This document shows positions 63,099-64,000 of a stretch of 64,000 bases of DNA, piece by piece. The stretch is from assembly GCA_022393335.1 (NCBI GenBank), contig JAJEKB010001194.1, positions 1 to 64,000 on the forward strand, written 5' to 3'. Numbering within the stretch: the first letter of the stretch is position 1; each line of letters starts with the position of its first letter. The notes beneath the pieces are model-generated. The model saw only the letters and a program-made list of their open reading frames with translations, ran no database searches and was not told the origin of the DNA. Source of the DNA: Macrotrachela quadricornifera (Eukaryota; Rotifera; Eurotatoria; Philodinida; Philodinidae). The translations under genes were made by a program, and so were the position numbers.

Positions 63099-64000
63099 TG
63101 TGTCAAAGTCAAATGGAAAAAGAAAACCAATTGTATTATTATTTTTGTCGACGTCAAACCATCGTCTAGAATAATTGAAGCTTGTTAGAAAACAAAAATA
63201 AATGCAATTAATCTAATAGAAAAAAAAATTTCATTTATCCATTTAAGTTGTATTTTTTTTTAAAGTGTCTATGTTATGAATATCTCAAGTCTCTTTTACT
63301 CTTGTTAACTTGTCGATTGTTTGCCAAATCGACAAACAATCATAGCTTGATCAAGTGTTATAGAAAAAAAAAATAGTCATTACTAATATTATTCACGGAC
63401 GGAAGCAAACAAATAGCATCCAATACACATGAATTCCTATCATAAAGCGAACACGAACATTGGAAATGATAGAGATTGGCAAGAGAAAATGTTCACGATA
63501 GTGTTCGGTAACATTCGACCCTTGAGGCGCTGCCTTTAACAGGAAAAGAGAGAAAAAGAATAACGAAGAGAGCGTCATCAATTACGTCCTGTTGTAATAT
63601 GGTTGATGTAGAGGAAAAAGATGGTTCAAATCATAAATCATTTTTAGACGATAACACCTCTGCCATATTCATTAATTTTTTTTTTCTTTACATTTTTATC
63701 TTATACATACGCATACACCTTGATCTTATTCCCAAAAGTTGTTGCAGCACTATATAACGATTTTGTTTTATTTTATATAACTATTCTTATATATAATAAA
63801 GAGTTGATAGGTGTAACAAATTGTCGAGTGATGAGTGAAAATGTCAGACAATATGCCCTAGTAATCTATAAAATAATTCACTGATATTATAGCATGCACA
63901 ACAAATTAGTAGAATATGTAAAGTGCGACGAAAAGAATATCTATATAAAATAGATGTCAAACATGATCAGGTTGATGTAGCAAGAAAATGGAAAAAATCA
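63099..64000. other. 5' flank of GPCR gene, no gene seen
   Basis: AT-rich upstream sequence presumably containing the GPCR promoter and 5' UTR. A minus-strand frame at 63393-63581 has a hydrophobic start but no further support. Confidence 0.4.

Noticed and set aside
63393..63581. 62-codon minus-strand frame with hydrophobic start
   Set aside because: No conserved features or splice context; it lies in the GPCR upstream region.

Overview
The window reads as invertebrate animal DNA, most likely a bdelloid rotifer. It is AT-rich. Coding exons are separated mostly by 50-80 nt GT-AG introns, with a few of several hundred bases. Gene content is metazoan: innexins, SLMAP, BTB-kelch, RPB11, delta-COP, RAD51C, WDR11, SLC6 transporter, kinesin light chain, ERK7/MAPK15, KCNQ channel and peptide GPCR. 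The lineage clue is a decayed gene joining an ADP-ribosyltransferase-like domain to kinesin-light-chain-type TPRs with the 'LPPNHP' linker, a family I know as greatly expanded in bdelloids. Genus is not resolved. Gene-poor stretches of 4-5 kb suggest a less compact genome than the smallest bdelloids. All gene models were spliced by eye.

Layout. 1-5242: two divergently transcribed innexin genes. 5243-7793: no recognised gene, but an old foldback repeat and a Tc1-like terminal repeat. 7794-20892: five minus-strand genes (SLMAP, BTB-kelch, RPB11, R3HDM4-like, caspase-like), with an ~820 bp MITE-like insertion in a kelch intron and a ~550 bp palindrome upstream of that gene. 20893-25164: no gene seen, then a 400-base assembly gap. 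25588-32720: 3' end of delta-COP, tRNA-Ala(AGC), RAD51C, and WDR11 divergent from RAD51C. 33304-34338: two convergent genes that look like neuropeptide precursors. 34339-44234: gene-poor, holding the ART-TPR pseudogene. 44235-63098: dense again, with a GABA-type SLC6 transporter, kinesin light chain, a kelch protein, MAPK15/ERK7, a KCNQ channel with an altered voltage sensor and GFG filter, a small coiled-coil protein, a centrin-like EF-hand protein, and a GPCR resembling the sex-peptide/myoinhibitory-peptide receptor.

There is no operon logic. Most genes are housekeeping or neuronal singletons. A neuronal theme runs through the second half: two candidate peptide precursors, a peptide GPCR, a GABA-type transporter, a K+ channel and kinesin light chain. 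I infer no direct functional link between them. The observations most worth following are the two candidate neuropeptide genes, a 5-nt microexon in the R3HDM4-like gene, the KCNQ sensor and filter changes, and three unexplained repeat structures.
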